A DNA stretch of 64,000 nt from Pseudomonas capsici (GTDB lineage: Bacteria > Pseudomonadota > Gammaproteobacteria > Pseudomonadales > Pseudomonadaceae), in contig NZ_JAFGZD010000012.1 of assembly GCF_017165765.1 (NCBI RefSeq), forward strand, positions 1-64,000. Reading direction: 5' to 3'. The notes under the pieces are model-generated. The model was given only the letters and a program-made list of their open reading frames with translations, had not been told where the DNA came from and ran no database searches. Positions 54,001 to 61,916 of this stretch are shown here, piece after piece; the first letter of the stretch is position 1, and every line of letters starts with the position of its first letter. Both the position numbers and the translations under genes were made by a program.

Positions 54001-54197
54001 TCGATCAGACTCACCACACTGGCATCGATGCTCTGGGCAGATGCCCCCGGATAGGTAGCGGTCAGTTCGAGTTGGGGTGGCGCCACGCTGGGGTATTGAG
54101 CCACTGGCAGCTTCGGTATCGCCAGCAGACCGGCAAGGACAATGAATAATGCAATGACCCAGGCAAAAACCGGTCGATCGATAAAGAACTGCGCCAT
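51087..54197 (-). CDS. RND efflux pump inner membrane subunit (HAE1, MexB/AdeB-like)
   Basis: 1036 aa, two repeats of a six-TM block with large periplasmic loops. 'FFIDRPVFAWVIALFIVLAGLLAIPKLPVAQYP' start, 'GILVDDAIVVVENVERL' with the Asp pair of the proton relay. It overlaps the adaptor stop by one base. It would export hydrophobic or amphiphilic drugs with an outer membrane channel, but no OprM/TolC-type gene is in the locus. Confidence 0.95.
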   Translation of the reverse strand: MAQFFIDRPVFAWVIALFIVLAGLLAIPKLPVAQYPSVAPPQLELTATYPGASAQSIDASVVSLIEQELNGVNNLLYFSSSSSQGTATMTITFEPGTNPELAKVDVQNRLKVIEPRLPRAVSQQGLQLEEISAGFLMIATLTSMDGRLDEIALSDYLTRNVITEVKRLKGVGKAQLFGSERAMRIWIDPQKLVAFNLTPADVSQAIAEQNVQVSAGSIGDLPSSTDQELTATVMVKGQLSTPQEFAAIVLKSNTNGSTVTIGDVARVEVGAQSYNFATRLDGKASVAVGVQLAPAANAMNTATLVQQKLDELSRYFPAGVKYDIPYDTSPFVKVSITKVIHTLIEAMVLVFIVMFVFLQNIRYTLIPALVVPVALMGTFAVMYVLGFSINVLTLFGMVLAIGILVDDAIVVVENVERLMAQEGLSPRQATRKAMEEISSAIIGITLVLTAVFIPMAFMSGSVGVIYQQFSISMAVAIVFSAFLALSLTPALCATMLKPIPANAHHEKKGFFGWFNRRFEQVSQSYENLVSKAVGRIGRYMAIFLLLIGIMGLLFARLPSSFLPMEDQGYTITDIQLPPGASQQRTIEVARQIEAHNSQEAGIANTVMILGFSFSGSGQNAALAFTTLKDWSRRAAQDSAQSIADRATAAFSGLKDAMVFSLLPPPVEGLGTSGGFEVWLQDRGSQGNEALQRARDELLSKAGQSPILQNVREASLAENPQVNIEVDRLQAHAMGVAFSDIASVLSTSLGSAYVNDFPNLGRMQQVIVQSEGDHRQQVEDLLRLEVRNRQGHMVPVSAFASIHWTRGPAQLTRYNGYQALSLSGEPSPGYSTGDAIEEMERLASGLPSGFALQWSGLSLQERISGGQVSLLLGLSMLVVFLCLAALYESWAIPAAVLMVVPLGIIGAVLAVTLRGMPNDVFFKVGLITIIGLSAKNAILIIEFATTLHAQGMSRVEASIRAARLRLRPIVMTSLAFIFGVVPLVFASGASSAGQQAIGTGVMGGMLTATLAVLFVPVFFVLIMGLRERARRGSAGEA

Positions 54198-55357
54198 TAC
54201 TTCAGCTCCTGAGCCAGGGCATCGGCGCCCTCTTCTTGCACGCTGACCGCACTCCCCGGTTGCACATGTTGCAGCCCGGCCACGATGACCCGGTCACCGG
54301 CATTGAGGCCGCTCTTCACGATCCAGCGGTTGCCTTGCACGCCTCCCAGATCGATGCTCCGTTCCAGGACCTTGCCTTGCGAATCCACAATGAGCACCAG
54401 AGCCTTGCCTGCCGCATCGCGTTGCACGGCGCGCTGCATAACGGTGATGCCCTGTGCCGTGCGAGCCTGATCAAGCTGTACGCGAATGAAACTCCCCGGC
54501 AGCAGCTCATTCTTCGAGTTGGGAAACTCACTGCGCAGCGTGACCTGACCGGTGCCTTGATCAACGGTCAGGTCGGAAAACAGCAACCGCCCCTTGTGCG
54601 GATAAGGGCTGCCATCTTCCTGAATGAGTGTCGCGGTGATCTGCCCCGCTTCAAGCTGCTGCAACTCGCCTTGCTGCAACGAGCGCCGCAGCTCGCTTAT
54701 CTGCCGGGTGGACTGATTGATATCGGCATAGATCGGCTGTAACTGCTGGATGGTTGCCAGAACAGTGGCATCGCCCTGCCCCACCAATGCGCCTTCGGTG
54801 ACCAGCGCCTTGCCGATTCGTCCCGAGATGGGGGCAGTGACGGTTGCATAATCGAGGTTGAGCCGGGCGCGCTTGAGCGCAGCACGGGTCGAGGCGACAT
54901 CGGCCTGTGCCTGCAGGAAGCTGGCGCGGGCGTTTTCGGCGTCCTGACGGCTGACAGCATTGACCTTGGTCAGTTCTGCATAACGCTCGGCCTGCAAGCG
55001 AGTCTGATACTCGGTCGCCTGTGCCTTGCGCAAAGCCGCTTCGGCGCTTTCGAGATCGGCCTGAAATGGCGCGGGATCGATACGAAAAAGCACATCGCCC
55101 TGTCTGACCTCGGAGCCTTCACGATAAACCCGCTGCAGCACTATCCCGGCCACTCGTGCACGAACCTCGGCGGTGCGCGGCGAAACCAGGCGGCCATTGA
55201 GTTCCGTGGTAAGAATCAGGGGATGCGTCTTGACTGTTTCCACCTTCAATTGAGGCGGCATGTCTGGCTCAGCCGCTGGCTTGCCACAGGCACTCAATGC
55301 GGCAAGACAGGCGCACAACAGAAAACGACGTGGATCGAGACGGAATAAAGACGGCAT
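54197..55357 (-). CDS. RND efflux periplasmic adaptor (MFP), lipoprotein
   Basis: 386 aa. Lipobox LSAC (CACLAALSACGK), then the MexA-type adaptor: lipoyl halves, alpha-hairpin (about 100-170) and beta-barrel ('LFSDLTVDQGTGQVTLRSEFPNSKNELLPGSFIRVQL'). Links the pump with the outer membrane channel. First gene of the pump operon, divergent from the two-component genes. Confidence 0.94.
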   Translation of the reverse strand: MPSLFRLDPRRFLLCACLAALSACGKPAAEPDMPPQLKVETVKTHPLILTTELNGRLVSPRTAEVRARVAGIVLQRVYREGSEVRQGDVLFRIDPAPFQADLESAEAALRKAQATEYQTRLQAERYAELTKVNAVSRQDAENARASFLQAQADVASTRAALKRARLNLDYATVTAPISGRIGKALVTEGALVGQGDATVLATIQQLQPIYADINQSTRQISELRRSLQQGELQQLEAGQITATLIQEDGSPYPHKGRLLFSDLTVDQGTGQVTLRSEFPNSKNELLPGSFIRVQLDQARTAQGITVMQRAVQRDAAGKALVLIVDSQGKVLERSIDLGGVQGNRWIVKSGLNAGDRVIVAGLQHVQPGSAVSVQEEGADALAQELK

Positions 55358-55416
55358 TGTGGCGTTCCCCTGAAGATAACGCCATGCTAAAGACTGCCTG
55401 CGAACCGCATGTAAAC

Positions 55417-55446
55417 AAGTGTTGGGAAGATGTTAATAAGTGTTAA
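55417..55446. promoter_or_regulatory. Tandem repeats, likely response-regulator site
   Basis: TGTTAA at 55431-55436 and 55441-55446, a direct repeat with 10-bp period, plus AAGTGTT at 55417-55423 and 55438-55444 with 21-bp period. OmpR/PhoB-type regulators bind direct repeats one turn apart. It lies between the pump operon start (55357) and the regulator (55510). Confidence 0.5.
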
Positions 55447-55509
55447 GGCTTTGCTCGCATCCGGCAGGCCTTGGTTATGCTGTTCCCCTTTGCACAAATG
55501 GCCTGAACA

Positions 55510-56211
55510 ATGACCAGGATTATGCTTGTCGAGGACGACATTGCGCTGGCAGAACTGATTGCAAGCTATCTCCAGCGTTTTGAATACGATGTCACGGTCG
55601 TCAACCGTGGAGATCGTGCGCTTGAGGGCATGCATCGGCTGCGTCCCGATCTGGTCATTCTCGATCTCATGCTGCCGGGACTCGATGGTTTGCATGTCTG
55701 TCGACAGCTGCGTGACGAAAGCCCCGTTCTGCCTATCATCATGCTCACGGCCCGGGACAAGAACGACGATCAGATTCTTGGCCTGGAAACCGGTGCCGAT
55801 GATTACGTCGCAAAACCCTGTGACCCTCGCGTGCTCCTGGCGCGAATCCGCACCCTGTTAAGACGCAGTCTTTCTACCGAGACGCGTCACGATGCCCAGC
55901 AGATTGCTCTGGGGCGACTCATGATCGATCTGACCGAGCGCCAGGTGCAATGGCGCGACCAGGATGTCGAACTTTCCTCCGGGGAGTACAACCTGTTGCT
56001 GGTGCTTGCCAGCCACGCGGGCGAAGTATTGAGTCGCGATCAGTTGATCCAGCAGTTGCGGGGCATCGAATTCAACGGGATCGACAGGTCGGTCGATGTC
56101 GCCATTTCCAAGCTGCGCCGCAAGTTTGAAGACAATCCGGCAGAGCCCCGCAGGATCAAGACCGTATGGGGCAAGGGCTATCTGCTGAGCCGCTCGGAAT
56201 GGGACGAGTAG
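55510..56211 (+). CDS. Response regulator, OmpR/PhoB family (RstA-like)
   Basis: 233 aa. Receiver domain with acidic pair near residue 9, phospho-acceptor Asp in 'PDLVILDLMLPG', Lys in 'DDYVAKP'; C-terminal winged HTH ('LSSGEYNLLLVLASHAGEVLSRDQLIQQLRG ... RSVDVAISKLRRKFEDNPAEPRRIKTVWGKGYLL'). The 'RGIEFNGIDRSVDV' segment resembles RstA. Encoded with the following sensor and divergent from the RND pump. Confidence 0.95.
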   Translation: MTRIMLVEDDIALAELIASYLQRFEYDVTVVNRGDRALEGMHRLRPDLVILDLMLPGLDGLHVCRQLRDESPVLPIIMLTARDKNDDQILGLETGADDYVAKPCDPRVLLARIRTLLRRSLSTETRHDAQQIALGRLMIDLTERQVQWRDQDVELSSGEYNLLLVLASHAGEVLSRDQLIQQLRGIEFNGIDRSVDVAISKLRRKFEDNPAEPRRIKTVWGKGYLLSRSEWDE

Positions 56212-56264
56212 CCTTGCGGCCTCGCCTCGCCACTTTTCCCTCCCTTGCAGGATGACTGACCGCC

Positions 56265-57572
56265 ATGTTCAAGATGCTCGCCCGGCTTTACCTGATCATG
56301 CTGGTGACCTATGGCATCGCACTCTTTGCCATTCCCGAGGTTGTACTCAAGTGGTTCAACCAGCAAACCATCACCTATAACCAGGATCAGGCAAAAGGTA
56401 CGCTGAGCCTGATCAGGCAGCGTTTCGATCAGACACCGCAAACGGCATGGCCGGCCCTGGAAAACCAGCTCAAGGCAGATTTTGCCCCGTATCGGTTAAG
56501 GCTGCTCTCCATAAGCGACCCGGGCCTGACAGACTCTGAGCGCAAGGCACTCACACAAGGCCTGAATGCCGTACGTTCGGACAATTATGGCGAACTGGGT
56601 ACCGCGCTCACCCTGGTTGCCCCGGATACGGTTGTCGAACTGATAGCGCCCGATGCGCCCGTCGATATCAACATCATGTACTGGCTGATCAATATTCTGA
56701 TCGGTGCAGCATTGCTGGCCTGCCTGCTGATATGGGTCTGGCCTCACTGGCGTGACCTGCAACGGCTCAAGCGTACTGCAATGACGCTGGGAAGCGGCAA
56801 TCTGGCGGAGCGTACGCAAATTTCACCCCGCTCGAATATCGGTGATCTGGCTCAGGTGTTCGACAAGATGGCGCAGGATATCGAAGGCCTGCTCAATCAG
56901 CAGCAGGAGCTCTTGAATGCGGTATCCCATGAATTGCGTACACCGCTGTCGAGGCTGGAGTTCGGCATGGCACTGGTCATGGCCGATCCTCTGGAGCCAC
57001 CGACAAGGCTGCGTCTTGAACAGATGGTGGGCCACATCCGGGAACTGGATTCGCTGATCGATGAACTGCTCTCCTACACTCGACTGAAATCACCGAACCA
57101 GCGTCCGCTCCCCGAAGCAATGCCACTGCAGACTTATCTGGACAGCGTGCTGGGAGGCTTTATCGATGAACAGGAAAACAAGGGATTCACATTACTGCTG
57201 TGCCTTGAAAAGGCGGCCGGGCAGTTTGTGCTTGACCCTCGGCTGACCGCACGCGCCCTGCAGAATCTGGTCGGCAATGCCATTCGATACTGTGAGAAGG
57301 TGGTACGGGTCAGTGCCGAGCTGACGGAGCAAAGCCTTGTCATCAGTGTCGAGGATGACGGGATTGGTATACCTGTCGCCGAGCAGAAGCACATATTCGA
57401 GCCGTTCTATCGCCTGGATCGAAGTCGCGACCGTGATACGGGTGGGTTCGGTCTGGGGCTGGCCATCAGTCGTCAGGCGATTGAATGCCAGGGCGGCAGG
57501 ATCACTGTCGATTCATCACCTTTGGGCGGTGCCCGGTTTGAAATACGCCTGCCAGCCAGATCTGATGACTGA
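56265..57572 (+). CDS. Sensor histidine kinase (RstB-like)
   Basis: 435 aa. Two membrane segments (about 7-25 and 138-158) flank a periplasmic sensor of about 110 residues; HAMP (160-215), H-box 'LNAVSHELRTPLSRLEFGMAL', and an ATPase with N-box (NLVGNAIRY), 'DDGIGIP' and 'GGFGLGLAIS'. Starts 53 bases after the regulator stop. Partner of the RstA-like regulator. Confidence 0.95.
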   Translation: MFKMLARLYLIMLVTYGIALFAIPEVVLKWFNQQTITYNQDQAKGTLSLIRQRFDQTPQTAWPALENQLKADFAPYRLRLLSISDPGLTDSERKALTQGLNAVRSDNYGELGTALTLVAPDTVVELIAPDAPVDINIMYWLINILIGAALLACLLIWVWPHWRDLQRLKRTAMTLGSGNLAERTQISPRSNIGDLAQVFDKMAQDIEGLLNQQQELLNAVSHELRTPLSRLEFGMALVMADPLEPPTRLRLEQMVGHIRELDSLIDELLSYTRLKSPNQRPLPEAMPLQTYLDSVLGGFIDEQENKGFTLLLCLEKAAGQFVLDPRLTARALQNLVGNAIRYCEKVVRVSAELTEQSLVISVEDDGIGIPVAEQKHIFEPFYRLDRSRDRDTGGFGLGLAISRQAIECQGGRITVDSSPLGGARFEIRLPARSDD

Positions 57573-57587
57573 TCCGTATCAGTCATC
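57564..57587. terminator. Perfect hairpin at gene end
   Basis: GATGACTGAT / ATCAGTCATC, 10-bp stem with 4-nt loop, overlapping the last codons of the sensor gene. No T-run, but it stands between convergent genes. Confidence 0.45.
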
Positions 57588-57610
57588 ATGAAGCTCGCCG
57601 GGTGTCTCGG

Positions 57611-57652
57611 TTCGCTTCGACCAAACTGATGAACCAAGCTGGCCGAAGCGAA
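57611..57652. terminator. Inverted repeat between convergent genes
   Basis: TTCGCTTCG at 57611-57619 pairs with CGAAGCGAA at 57644-57652, loop 24 nt. It lies just beyond the end of the aminotransferase gene. Possibly a weak terminator for that operon. Confidence 0.4.
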
Positions 57653-57657
57653 AACCA

Positions 57658-59088
57658 TCACGCGATATGCAATACCTTTCCTCTGGTCTCGGCAATGGCT
57701 TTCTCCAGAGCGACCTGGAAGATACTGACCAGCACATCGACTTCTTCAGCCTGAATGATCAGCGGCGGCAGGAAACGCACGACCGCTCCGTGGCGTCCGC
57801 CCAACTCCAGAATGACACCCAGGTGCAGGCATTGGCGTTGAATGGCCTGGGCCAGAGCGGTATCCGCTGCTGGCACACGGCTGTCGCCCGGTGCGTCGCT
57901 GACGATTTCCACACCCACCATCAGGCCACGACCGCGAACCTGGCCCAGGCATGGGTAATCGCTCTGCAACTGGCGCAGCGAGCTCATCAGGCGTTGCCCC
58001 ATGACGTCGGCATGCCCCGGCAGGTTTTCGCTGATGATATGGCGCAGGGTTGCAGCACCAGCCGCCATCGCCATCTGATTGCCGCGGAACGTGCCGGCAT
58101 GGGAGCCGGGCTTCCAGGTGTCCAGCTCTTCCCGGTAAACCACCACGGACAATGGCAAGCCGCCGCCAATGGCTTTGGAAAGCACGAGAATATCGGGCTC
58201 GATACCGGCGTGTTCAAAAGCAAAGAGTTTGCCGGTACGGCCTATGCCGGTCTGTACTTCATCGATGATCAATGCAACGCCATGTTTGCGGGTTAGCTGG
58301 CGCAGGCCTTGAAGCCAGCGTACCGGCGCGGGTATCACACCGCCCTCGCCCTGCACGACTTCGACCACGATGGCGGCCGGCGGCAGCACACCTGATTCCG
58401 GATCACCCAGCAGTTGTTCGATGAAATGCAGCCCGGCATCGACACCCGCTTCACCGCCAATGCCGAACGGGCAGCGGTAGTCATAGGGATACGGCAGAAA
58501 CTGCACGTCGGCCATCAGAGAGCCCAGCGCCTGTTTAGGCCCCAGGTTGCCCATCAGGCTCAAGGTGCCCAGGGTCATGCCATGGTAGCCGCCGGAGAAC
58601 GACATGACCGGTTTGCGTCCGGTGGCGATACGCGCCAGTTTCAATGCTGCCTCGATGCCATCGGCACCGGTAGGGCCACAGAACTGGATGCGCGCATGGC
58701 GGGCAAAGTTTTCGGGCAGCGCAGCGAACAGGTCTTCGACAAAACGATCCTTGACCGGTGTCGTCAGGTCCAGAGTATGCAGGGGCAAACCGGAATCCAG
58801 CGTCTGGCGCATGGCTTCGATGGCGACCGGATGGTTATGGCCCAAAGCCAGAGTCCCCGCTCCCGCCAGACAGTCCATGAACAACTGGCCTTGAGTATCG
58901 CGTACATAAAGGCCATGAGCTTCCTGCAACGCCAGTGGAATGCGTCGCGGGTAAGAACGGGCATTCGATTCCCGTGCAGCCTGGCGCTGCAGGTACTCAT
59001 TGGTGTTCAGCTCACGGGGTGCTTGCTGACGAAACTGTTCCAGTGTGAAGCTTGCACTGGATGCCTGGCGAGGCTGGACGCTTTCCAT
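57658..59088 (-). CDS. Diaminobutyrate-2-oxoglutarate aminotransferase (PvdH-like)
   Basis: 476 aa, class III PLP-dependent aminotransferase. 'LIIDEVQTGIGRTGKLFAFEHAGIEPDILVLSKAIGGGLPLS' carries the PLP-binding Asp (DEVQ) and Schiff-base Lys (SKAIGG). It makes L-2,4-diaminobutyrate from aspartate semialdehyde, a building block of pyoverdines and of several lipopeptides. Start at MESVQPRQ with AGGGA; the 41 extra codons of the longest frame overlap the MbtH region. Downstream of the MbtH-like gene, so one operon. Confidence 0.92.
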   Translation of the reverse strand: MESVQPRQASSASFTLEQFRQQAPRELNTNEYLQRQAARESNARSYPRRIPLALQEAHGLYVRDTQGQLFMDCLAGAGTLALGHNHPVAIEAMRQTLDSGLPLHTLDLTTPVKDRFVEDLFAALPENFARHARIQFCGPTGADGIEAALKLARIATGRKPVMSFSGGYHGMTLGTLSLMGNLGPKQALGSLMADVQFLPYPYDYRCPFGIGGEAGVDAGLHFIEQLLGDPESGVLPPAAIVVEVVQGEGGVIPAPVRWLQGLRQLTRKHGVALIIDEVQTGIGRTGKLFAFEHAGIEPDILVLSKAIGGGLPLSVVVYREELDTWKPGSHAGTFRGNQMAMAAGAATLRHIISENLPGHADVMGQRLMSSLRQLQSDYPCLGQVRGRGLMVGVEIVSDAPGDSRVPAADTALAQAIQRQCLHLGVILELGGRHGAVVRFLPPLIIQAEEVDVLVSIFQVALEKAIAETRGKVLHIA

Positions 59089-59126
59089 TATTGAATCCCT
59101 GAAATTGAAAACACAGTCGCAGGCAA

Positions 59127-59342
59127 TCAGCCCTGCCCTTGTACCTGCATGGCCTGGCGCAGGCTCAGCGGTCGCATGTCGGTCCAGACTTTCTCGATAT
59201 AGCTCAGACATTCTTCCTTGCTGCCCTGAACATCAAGAGTGCGCCAGCCTTGGGGCACAGTGCGGTAATCCGGCCAGATGGAGTACTGTTCCTCATCATT
59301 GACTACAACCAGAAAGCGCGTATCCGGACTGTCCAGACTCAT
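59127..59342 (-). CDS. MbtH-like NRPS activator protein
   Basis: 71 aa. 'NDEEQYSIWPDYRTVPQGW' and 'CLSYIEKVWTDMRPLSLR' are the family signature, with the three conserved Trp. Binds A domains and helps them fold. AAGGAG seven bases upstream. First gene of the operon with the aminotransferase; Fur-box-like sequence upstream. Confidence 0.95.
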   Translation of the reverse strand: MSLDSPDTRFLVVVNDEEQYSIWPDYRTVPQGWRTLDVQGSKEECLSYIEKVWTDMRPLSLRQAMQVQGQG

Positions 59343-59393
59343 TGTTTTTCTCCTTGATAGGTTTTGATACATTCTCGATACATTACTACGAAT

Positions 59394-59412
59394 GGTAGCA
59401 ATTCTCATTAAT
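59394..59412 (-). promoter_or_regulatory. Fur-box-like site
   Basis: On the minus strand ATTAATGAGAATTGCTACC, 12 of 19 positions identical to the Fur consensus, with the left half (TAATGA-AAT) almost complete. It lies 52 bases before the MbtH ATG. The same stretch has TTAAT, 16 bases, then CGT, which resembles a PvdS-type promoter (TAAAT-N16-CGT). Confidence 0.55.
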
Positions 59413-59543
59413 ATTTTATTACCGACACAGCTTTCCCAGTCATCGATGACAGGATCAACAGTCGCAAGACGCTGACGCCCTGTTTATACTTCCAGCCCTT
59501 CTGAACGATAACTGCTCTCAGCAAGCGGTCCACGGATGAGTCG

Positions 59544-60272
59544 ATGATTCCCAGCCTTGCCCCGCTGTTCACCGGTCCTCTCGCCGACTACGGTGAGAAA
59601 CTGCAACTGCGCAGCCTTCCACGGACCGACGTACCGGGTGACCTGTTCTTTGAGCACGAGCATTTCGGTGCATTCGTCGATGGCCTGTTACTGCGCTACC
59701 AGACCGATGAACGTCTTGCCCTGGTGTCGCTGTGGTCCAAGTGGTACTTCAGCACCTTCATCGCACCGGTAATGGCCGCCAGCCTGCTGCAACAATCGGC
59801 ACTGCCGCTTGCCCTGGCCGATACCGGTCTGCAACTGGGTGCCGATTCCAGACCCAAGGCACTGCATCTGGCCCATGCTGGCAAACCCCTGTCTCCCTGC
59901 TCGGCCTTCGAGCGTTTTCATGACCTGATCGACGAGCACCTGACACCCGTCATCGACGCCCTGGTCAATGTCACCCGTGCCTCACCCCGGCTGTTCTGGA
60001 GCAATGCCGGCAACACGTTCGAATTCGTCACCAGCCGTCTAGAGCTGCACCCGCTGGTCAACCCGCAGAGCACCGCACCGGCCAGGGAAATCCTCACTGC
60101 CCGCCTGCGCCCTGACGGCCGACGCAATCCGTTGTTCGCCCCCGTGCGCTATCACGACACCGGCGAGAGCGAGCCGCTGCGCCTGAGGCGCATCTGCTGC
60201 ATTCGCTACCGGCTTCCCGGTGTCGGCTATTGCAGCAGTTGCCCTCTGGATGAGTGCAGACAGCCGGACTGA
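59544..60272 (+). CDS. FhuF-like siderophore-iron reductase
   Basis: 242 aa. C-terminal 2Fe-2S motif RRICCIRYRLPGVGYCSSC, the C-C-x10-C-x2-C arrangement of FhuF. It releases iron from ferric siderophore in the cytoplasm. It lies between the MbtH/Dab operon, from which it is divergent, and the ABC exporter, with which it converges end to end. Confidence 0.9.
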   Translation: MIPSLAPLFTGPLADYGEKLQLRSLPRTDVPGDLFFEHEHFGAFVDGLLLRYQTDERLALVSLWSKWYFSTFIAPVMAASLLQQSALPLALADTGLQLGADSRPKALHLAHAGKPLSPCSAFERFHDLIDEHLTPVIDALVNVTRASPRLFWSNAGNTFEFVTSRLELHPLVNPQSTAPAREILTARLRPDGRRNPLFAPVRYHDTGESEPLRLRRICCIRYRLPGVGYCSSCPLDECRQPD

Positions 60273-61916
60273 CTATTTCACCAACTGGAAAGGGTTTTCG
60301 GTTTCCCGGTCGTAATCCACCAGATGACCGTAATCCAGGCGATAGACGCGGTCGGCGACATCGAAATAGCGGTCGTCGTGGGTGATGGCGATCACCGTCT
60401 TGCCAGCGGCCTTCAGCTCGGGCAGCAGGTCGTTGTAGAACACATGGCGGAATACCGGGTCCTGATCCGCCGCCCATTCGTCGAGCAGGAAGACTTCCCG
60501 CCCTTCCATCATCAGCATCAACAGTGCCAGGCGCTTGCGCTGCCCCATGGACAGCGATGTGGTGGACAGACGCCCGGCCGCGAACTCGACTTTGTGAGCC
60601 AGCCCCAGACGCTCCAGATAATGATCCACCCGGGCTTCGAGCCCTTCATGGTTGCCTGCTTCTCCCAGCACATCGGCGAACAGATAGAAGTCGGCAAAGA
60701 TGGCGGCGAAATGCTCGCGATGCCACTCGCTGGTACTGGCATCGAGCACCACACCATTGAGCGATACCTGCCCCGACGTCGGCACGTAGAGCCCCGTCAG
60801 CAACTTGGCCAGGGTGGACTTGCCGCTGCCATTGCCACCGACGATGAAAATCAGCTCACCACGCCGGATCGACAGATCCACAGGGCCCAGCTCAAAGGCA
60901 AATTCATCGCTCTGGCCGGGATAGCGGTAGCGCACGTTCGACAGGCGCAGCTCCTCAAAAGGCTGCGAAGCCTGCTCCGGTGTCGTGAACTGCACCGTTT
61001 CACCCAGAGCCAGGGAATCGATGGCCTGCAAGGCCACATGACCACGGATAACGGCCGGAATGGCATCCAGAATCATCGAGATCGGTGTCCGCAGGAACAT
61101 GATTGCCAGTACGTAACCCACCACCACCTGCTGGTTCAGCCAGCCAAGCCCCTGGCCCAGAAAGAACAGCGTACCGATCAGCACGAATACCAGCAGCGTC
61201 GTCCAGTTCAGGTTGATTGCCCACAAGGTATCGGCACGCACCGAGGCATCCAGCGAGGCGCGGGCAATGGGCTCCAGCTTCTGCTGATAGAGCTGGTGCC
61301 GACGCTGGCGGCTCAGGCCCAGCTCGCAACGACCATGAATGGCGGCCTCGAACTGCTCGGTCAACTGGTCATCCTGGCGTCGCACCGCCTGCATCAGAGT
61401 CTTGATCTTGCGCCCGAGCAACACATCGAGGCCGACCCCGAAGGCAATCACCAGCAGTGTCAGGAAAAAGAACGGCAGACTCAGCCAGGCCATATAACCC
61501 AGGCCTGCCAGCAACAGCAGACCGTTGTACAGGGAAATCGGCAGTTGCTTGAAGGCTGTGGCGACGGTGGTCACGTCCTTGGTCAGTGCGTTGTAGATGC
61601 GTGGGCTGCCCAGTCGCTCAATGCGCTCCAGCGCAGTGCCCAGCACCTTGCCTACCAGTCGCAGCCGCAACTGGTAAACCAGGCGATGACCGATCTGCAC
61701 CAGCAGCGACTGTGAGGCAATCCCACTGACAAACAACAGCATCAACAAGCCGCCGAATATCAGCAAGGCCTGGCCGATATCGCCAGGGCCATGCTCAAGG
61801 CTGCGGTTGATGTAACCAATCAGACCGATACTGGCCGCTGCACTCAAGGCACTGCTCAGCACCGCAAGAAAGATGCGCCACCGAGCGTTATGCAGCAGTT
61901 CTTTCAATAAAATCAT
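60273..61916 (-). CDS. Cyclic-peptide export ABC transporter (PvdE-like)
   Basis: 547 aa, six membrane segments then an ATPase: Walker A GGNGSGKST, signature LSMGQRKRLAL, Walker B VFLLDEWAADQDP, H-loop 'AITHDD'. Fused half-transporter of the PvdE/SyrD type that moves NRPS peptides to the periplasm. Start at MILLKELL overlaps the NRPS stop (ATGA), so the two are translationally coupled; the 58 codons before it in the longest frame lie inside the NRPS gene. Confidence 0.93.
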   Translation of the reverse strand: MILLKELLHNARWRIFLAVLSSALSAAASIGLIGYINRSLEHGPGDIGQALLIFGGLLMLLFVSGIASQSLLVQIGHRLVYQLRLRLVGKVLGTALERIERLGSPRIYNALTKDVTTVATAFKQLPISLYNGLLLLAGLGYMAWLSLPFFFLTLLVIAFGVGLDVLLGRKIKTLMQAVRRQDDQLTEQFEAAIHGRCELGLSRQRRHQLYQQKLEPIARASLDASVRADTLWAINLNWTTLLVFVLIGTLFFLGQGLGWLNQQVVVGYVLAIMFLRTPISMILDAIPAVIRGHVALQAIDSLALGETVQFTTPEQASQPFEELRLSNVRYRYPGQSDEFAFELGPVDLSIRRGELIFIVGGNGSGKSTLAKLLTGLYVPTSGQVSLNGVVLDASTSEWHREHFAAIFADFYLFADVLGEAGNHEGLEARVDHYLERLGLAHKVEFAAGRLSTTSLSMGQRKRLALLMLMMEGREVFLLDEWAADQDPVFRHVFYNDLLPELKAAGKTVIAITHDDRYFDVADRVYRLDYGHLVDYDRETENPFQLVK

